Source: Streptomyces hokutonensis (GTDB taxonomy: Bacteria; Actinomycetota; Actinomycetes; Streptomycetales; Streptomycetaceae). From it: DNA of 64,000 nt. The first letter of the stretch is position 1, and each line of letters begins with the position of its first letter. Both the position numbers and the translations under genes were made by a program. Positions 60,388-64,000 of this stretch are shown piece after piece. Location of the stretch: the NCBI RefSeq assembly GCF_000376565.1, contig NZ_BARG01000062.1, positions 1 through 64,000 of the forward strand, in the 5' to 3' direction. The notes under the pieces were generated by a model that saw only the letters and a program-made list of their open reading frames with translations, ran no database searches and was not told the origin of the DNA.

Positions 60388-60422
60388 CTGCAGAACTCGA
60401 TTCAACAATCCCGTAAAGCTCC

Positions 60423-60456
60423 ATCAGCCCTGGTCGAAGCATCGGCCGGGGCTGAT
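60423..60456 (+). terminator. Hairpin terminator after the UPF0104 gene
   Basis: ATCAGCCC and GGGCTGAT form an 8-bp stem, extended by partial pairing toward the loop, 36 bp after the stop. The following 60 bp (60470-60530) is unusually AT-rich and may hold the promoter of the next gene. Confidence 0.6.
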
Positions 60457-60560
60457 TCGCGTTCACCCCAACTCCTTTGTTTTACTTTTTACTTGACTAC
60501 ACATGACAGCACGAGTTGACTGAAGAGCGTTGATTTGTCAGCCGAGGAGGCAGGACTGTC

Positions 60561-61895
60561 ATGGGGGACGAGACGTTAGGCATCATCCTGGCGGGAGGCC
60601 GGGGCGAACGCGCCAAGCCGCTCACCCTCGCCTCGTCCGACTACATCCGCAGCAAGGCCCTCATCCCGTTCGTCGGCCGCTCGGTCGTCGAATGGCTCGT
60701 CGAGTCCTGCCGTGACCAGGGCATCCGCCGCTTCTACGTGATCGCCCAGGGCGCCGAGAACCACAGCCAGATCAAGCTCGTGCTCGGCCACGGCGAACGG
60801 TTCGGCGTGGAGATCCACTACTCCCGCGCCCGGCTCGACCGCTACAACGTCGGCTCGGGCGCCGCCACCCTGCACAACCTCGAACAGTGGGACCTGGCCG
60901 GCCGCGCCCTGGTGCTGCCGGTGGACTCGGTCTTCGAGTTCGACCTCAGCACACTGGTCGACACGCACGACGCCGCCGACGCCGTCGTGACCGTCGCCGC
61001 GGTCGGCCGTACCCCCGAGGAGATCGCCGGCAAGTACGGCGTGATGCAGACCTCCCCGGACGGACTGGTCGCGGGATTCCTGGAGAAGCCCGACCTGGAC
61101 CGCGTCCACCGCGTCTTCCCCGAGACCTCGCTGCCCGGCTCCCGCACCACCCTGCCCACCAACGCCGGGATGTACCTGGTCGACTGCGGCCGATTACGGC
61201 TCGCCGCGCGCAACCCCGAGATGATCCGGCTCGCCCAGCAGCGCCTGGACTGGGGCGGCGACCTGCTGCCCTGGCTGGTCGGGCGGGGACTGCCGGTCGC
61301 GGTCGCCCCCATCGACCGGCTCGGCGACCTCGGCAGCATCCCCGACTACCTCGCCACCCTCGGCGACGTGCTCGGCGGCCACTACCGCCGGATGAACCGG
61401 GCCATGGGCGAACCGACCAGCACCGACCCCCGGTACTGGATCCACGAGTCCAGCCTGCGCACCAAGGACAGCGTGACCGGCACCACCCTGGCCCAGAAGA
61501 TCTCCGAGGGCAGTGTCGTCATCGGCCCCGCCGTCCGCATCGGGCGTAACGCCGAGATCGGTCCCGGAGTGAAGCTGCGGTTCAGCGACATCGGCGACGG
61601 CGTCGACGTGGACGAGGGCGCCCGGCTGAGCCGGACGGCGATCGGCGACGGCGCCGTCGTCGGGCCGTACGCCCGTATCACCGACTCGTACGTCGGGCCG
61701 CTGGCGCGCGTGCACTCCGAGCGCGACAACCCGGTCCGGCTGCTGCACTCCGCGATCGGCGAGGCCGCCGACCTGCGTCCCGGTACCCGGCTGACCGGGG
61801 TGAGCGTGTATCCGCGGCTGCGGGTGCCCGCCGTCACCGGTCTGCCCACCGGCACCCATCTGACCAGCTCCGACGACATCCTGCACTGGATCTGA
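60561..61895 (+). CDS. NDP-sugar pyrophosphorylase (GlgC-like nucleotidyltransferase)
   Basis: A 444-residue sugar nucleotidyltransferase. The N-terminal nucleotide-binding loop is GIILAGGRGERAKPLTLAS, followed by SKALIPF where most enzymes have KPxxP. The central domain has DSVFEFD-type acidic residues and GFLEKPDL. The C-terminal 120 residues form a left-handed beta-helix (IGRNAEIGPG, GDGVDVDEGARL). This layout matches ADP-glucose pyrophosphorylases (GlgC); the glycogen debranching gene downstream supports a role in storage polysaccharide metabolism. GAGGAGG lies before ATG 60561. The exact nucleotide and sugar are unproven. Confidence 0.88.
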   Translation: MGDETLGIILAGGRGERAKPLTLASSDYIRSKALIPFVGRSVVEWLVESCRDQGIRRFYVIAQGAENHSQIKLVLGHGERFGVEIHYSRARLDRYNVGSGAATLHNLEQWDLAGRALVLPVDSVFEFDLSTLVDTHDAADAVVTVAAVGRTPEEIAGKYGVMQTSPDGLVAGFLEKPDLDRVHRVFPETSLPGSRTTLPTNAGMYLVDCGRLRLAARNPEMIRLAQQRLDWGGDLLPWLVGRGLPVAVAPIDRLGDLGSIPDYLATLGDVLGGHYRRMNRAMGEPTSTDPRYWIHESSLRTKDSVTGTTLAQKISEGSVVIGPAVRIGRNAEIGPGVKLRFSDIGDGVDVDEGARLSRTAIGDGAVVGPYARITDSYVGPLARVHSERDNPVRLLHSAIGEAADLRPGTRLTGVSVYPRLRVPAVTGLPTGTHLTSSDDILHWI

Positions 61896-61954
61896 GCGCG
61901 CCCCGCCAACTCCCCCGCCCCTTCCGGCTCTTCCGCAGCCCCGTGGAGATCTCG

Positions 61955-62665
61955 ATGGACAGCCCGATCGCAGTCATAGGAGGAACCGGCCGCGTCGGCC
62001 GGCTCGTCGCCCGTCAACTGCTCGCCCGCGGCGAGAGCGTCCGGGTCATCGGCCGCAGCACGCAGCGCGCCCGGCGGCACAATCCGCCGCAGGCGCAGTT
62101 CTTCGCGGCCGACGTACGCGCCCCCGCCACCGTCCGCACACCCCTGCACGGCTGTTCGGCGGTCGTCTACATCGTGGAGCCGGGCACCGACGACGCAGGT
62201 CCCGACAGCCCCGAGACCACCCTGCACACCGGGGTCCGCCATGTCCTGGACGCCCTCCTCGCCGCCTCCGGCAGCCCGCACTTCGTGCTGGTCAGCCAGC
62301 GCCATGTGACCCGCCGCGACCACCCGATGAACGCCTACGGCCGGATGCTGGACTGGCGGCTGGCCGGCGAGAACGCGGTCCGCTCCTCCGGGCTGCCGTA
62401 CACGGTGATCCGCCCGGGCTGGCTGACGGACGAGCCCGGCCACGGCCATCTGCACCTGGAGCAGGGCGACGTCGGCGACGGCCGGGTGGCCCGCCCGCAT
62501 GTGGCGGACGCCTGCGTCGAGGCGCTGTACTCGCCCGCCGCCCGGGGCGTGACCTTCGAGATGCGCAGCGAGGTGGGACCGGGCGCCGGCTCCCCGCCCT
62601 GGGACGAACTGTTCACCGGCCTCCGCGCCGACACTCCGACCGCGGCCCGGGCCGCACTCGCCTGA
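61955..62665 (+). CDS. NAD(P)-binding NmrA/atypical SDR protein
   Basis: A 236-residue Rossmann-fold protein. The nucleotide site is IAVIGGTGRVGRLVARQL, followed by IGRSTQRARR, which suggests NADP preference. A YGRMLDWRLAGE segment and PYTVIRPGWLTDEPG match NmrA-like or atypical short-chain dehydrogenases that often lack the catalytic tyrosine set. ATG 61955 follows GGAG; an in-frame GTG lies 12 bases earlier. It lies between two polysaccharide-related genes. Redox sensing or an epimerase-type role are both possible. Confidence 0.87.
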   Translation: MDSPIAVIGGTGRVGRLVARQLLARGESVRVIGRSTQRARRHNPPQAQFFAADVRAPATVRTPLHGCSAVVYIVEPGTDDAGPDSPETTLHTGVRHVLDALLAASGSPHFVLVSQRHVTRRDHPMNAYGRMLDWRLAGENAVRSSGLPYTVIRPGWLTDEPGHGHLHLEQGDVGDGRVARPHVADACVEALYSPAARGVTFEMRSEVGPGAGSPPWDELFTGLRADTPTAARAALA

Positions 62666-62715
62666 GGGTGGCCACCGATGTGTACGACACTCCGACCGAC
62701 TCTGCGACGAATGCC

Positions 62716-64000
<1,285 letters not shown>

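Overview
The window is typical Streptomyces (or close actinomycete) DNA: very high GC, strong GC bias at third codon positions, GTG starts, and families seen mainly in actinomycetes. Its core, about 0.8-55.8 kb, is a large low-oxygen/dormancy gene cluster. It closely resembles the DosR/DevR regulon of mycobacteria and, as far as I recall, the OsdR/OsdK cluster of Streptomyces coelicolor. It encodes a haem-type sensor kinase with GAF domains (46133-47860), a DevR-type response regulator (42879-43568), six universal stress proteins, three CBS-BON proteins, two small cyclic-nucleotide-binding-fold proteins, two Acg-type nitroreductases, three Rv1733c-like membrane proteins, two DoxX proteins and three pyridoxamine-oxidase-fold flavin-binding proteins. 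About 20 short palindromes built on GGGCCG-NN-CGGCCC (two are closer to the mycobacterial GGGAC...GTCCC form) sit 65-140 bp ahead of most of these transcription units. I read them as binding sites for the regulator.

Layout. 0-0.8 kb: a broken DDE transposase. 0.8-9.5 kb (minus strand): a HAD phosphatase, pyruvate formate-lyase and its radical-SAM activase, and a complete arginine deiminase operon with an APC antiporter. 9.8-16.3 kb (plus): a DASS dicarboxylate transporter, oleate hydratase, a GlcD-like FAD dehydrogenase and a thiamine-diphosphate enzyme. 16.4-18.6 kb: an unusual divergent pair, a PIN-like membrane protein and an HTH/zinc-ribbon protein. 18.7-24.7 kb: PPDK, two USPs and the first CNB/CBS-BON cassette. 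24.77-26.04 kb: an ISL3-like element with terminal inverted repeats, a gutted transposase and a passenger region. 26.1-39.1 kb (minus): Acg/Rv1733c operon; GNAT-acyl-CoA ligase/CBS-BON/flavodoxin operon; USP-ADH-USP-phosphoketolase-GAPDH operon; DoxX. 39.8-50.5 kb: second CNB/CBS-BON cassette, regulator, kinase, and more Acg, Rv1733c, USP, flavin-binding and DoxX genes. 50.7-52.1 kb: remnants of two genes joined together, one with a HEPN domain. 52.1-55.8 kb: HTH-flavin protein, zinc alcohol dehydrogenase, STAS protein, third Rv1733c protein. From about 55.9 kb the content becomes ordinary: NCS1 permease, ABC exporter, UPF0104 membrane protein, NDP-sugar pyrophosphorylase, an NmrA-like dehydrogenase and a glycogen debranching enzyme cut by the window end.

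How it may work (inference). When oxygen falls, the haem kinase activates the regulator, which switches on substrate-level ATP production: arginine to ornithine plus ATP; pyruvate to acetyl-CoA plus formate; phosphoketolase to acetyl phosphate; acyl-CoA ligase; PPDK. Redox balancing would come from alcohol dehydrogenases, flavodoxin and Acg proteins, and ligand sensing from USP, CBS and CNB proteins. The aim would be survival without growth rather than anaerobic growth. The nitrate reductase genes that I recall near the S. coelicolor cluster are not in this window.
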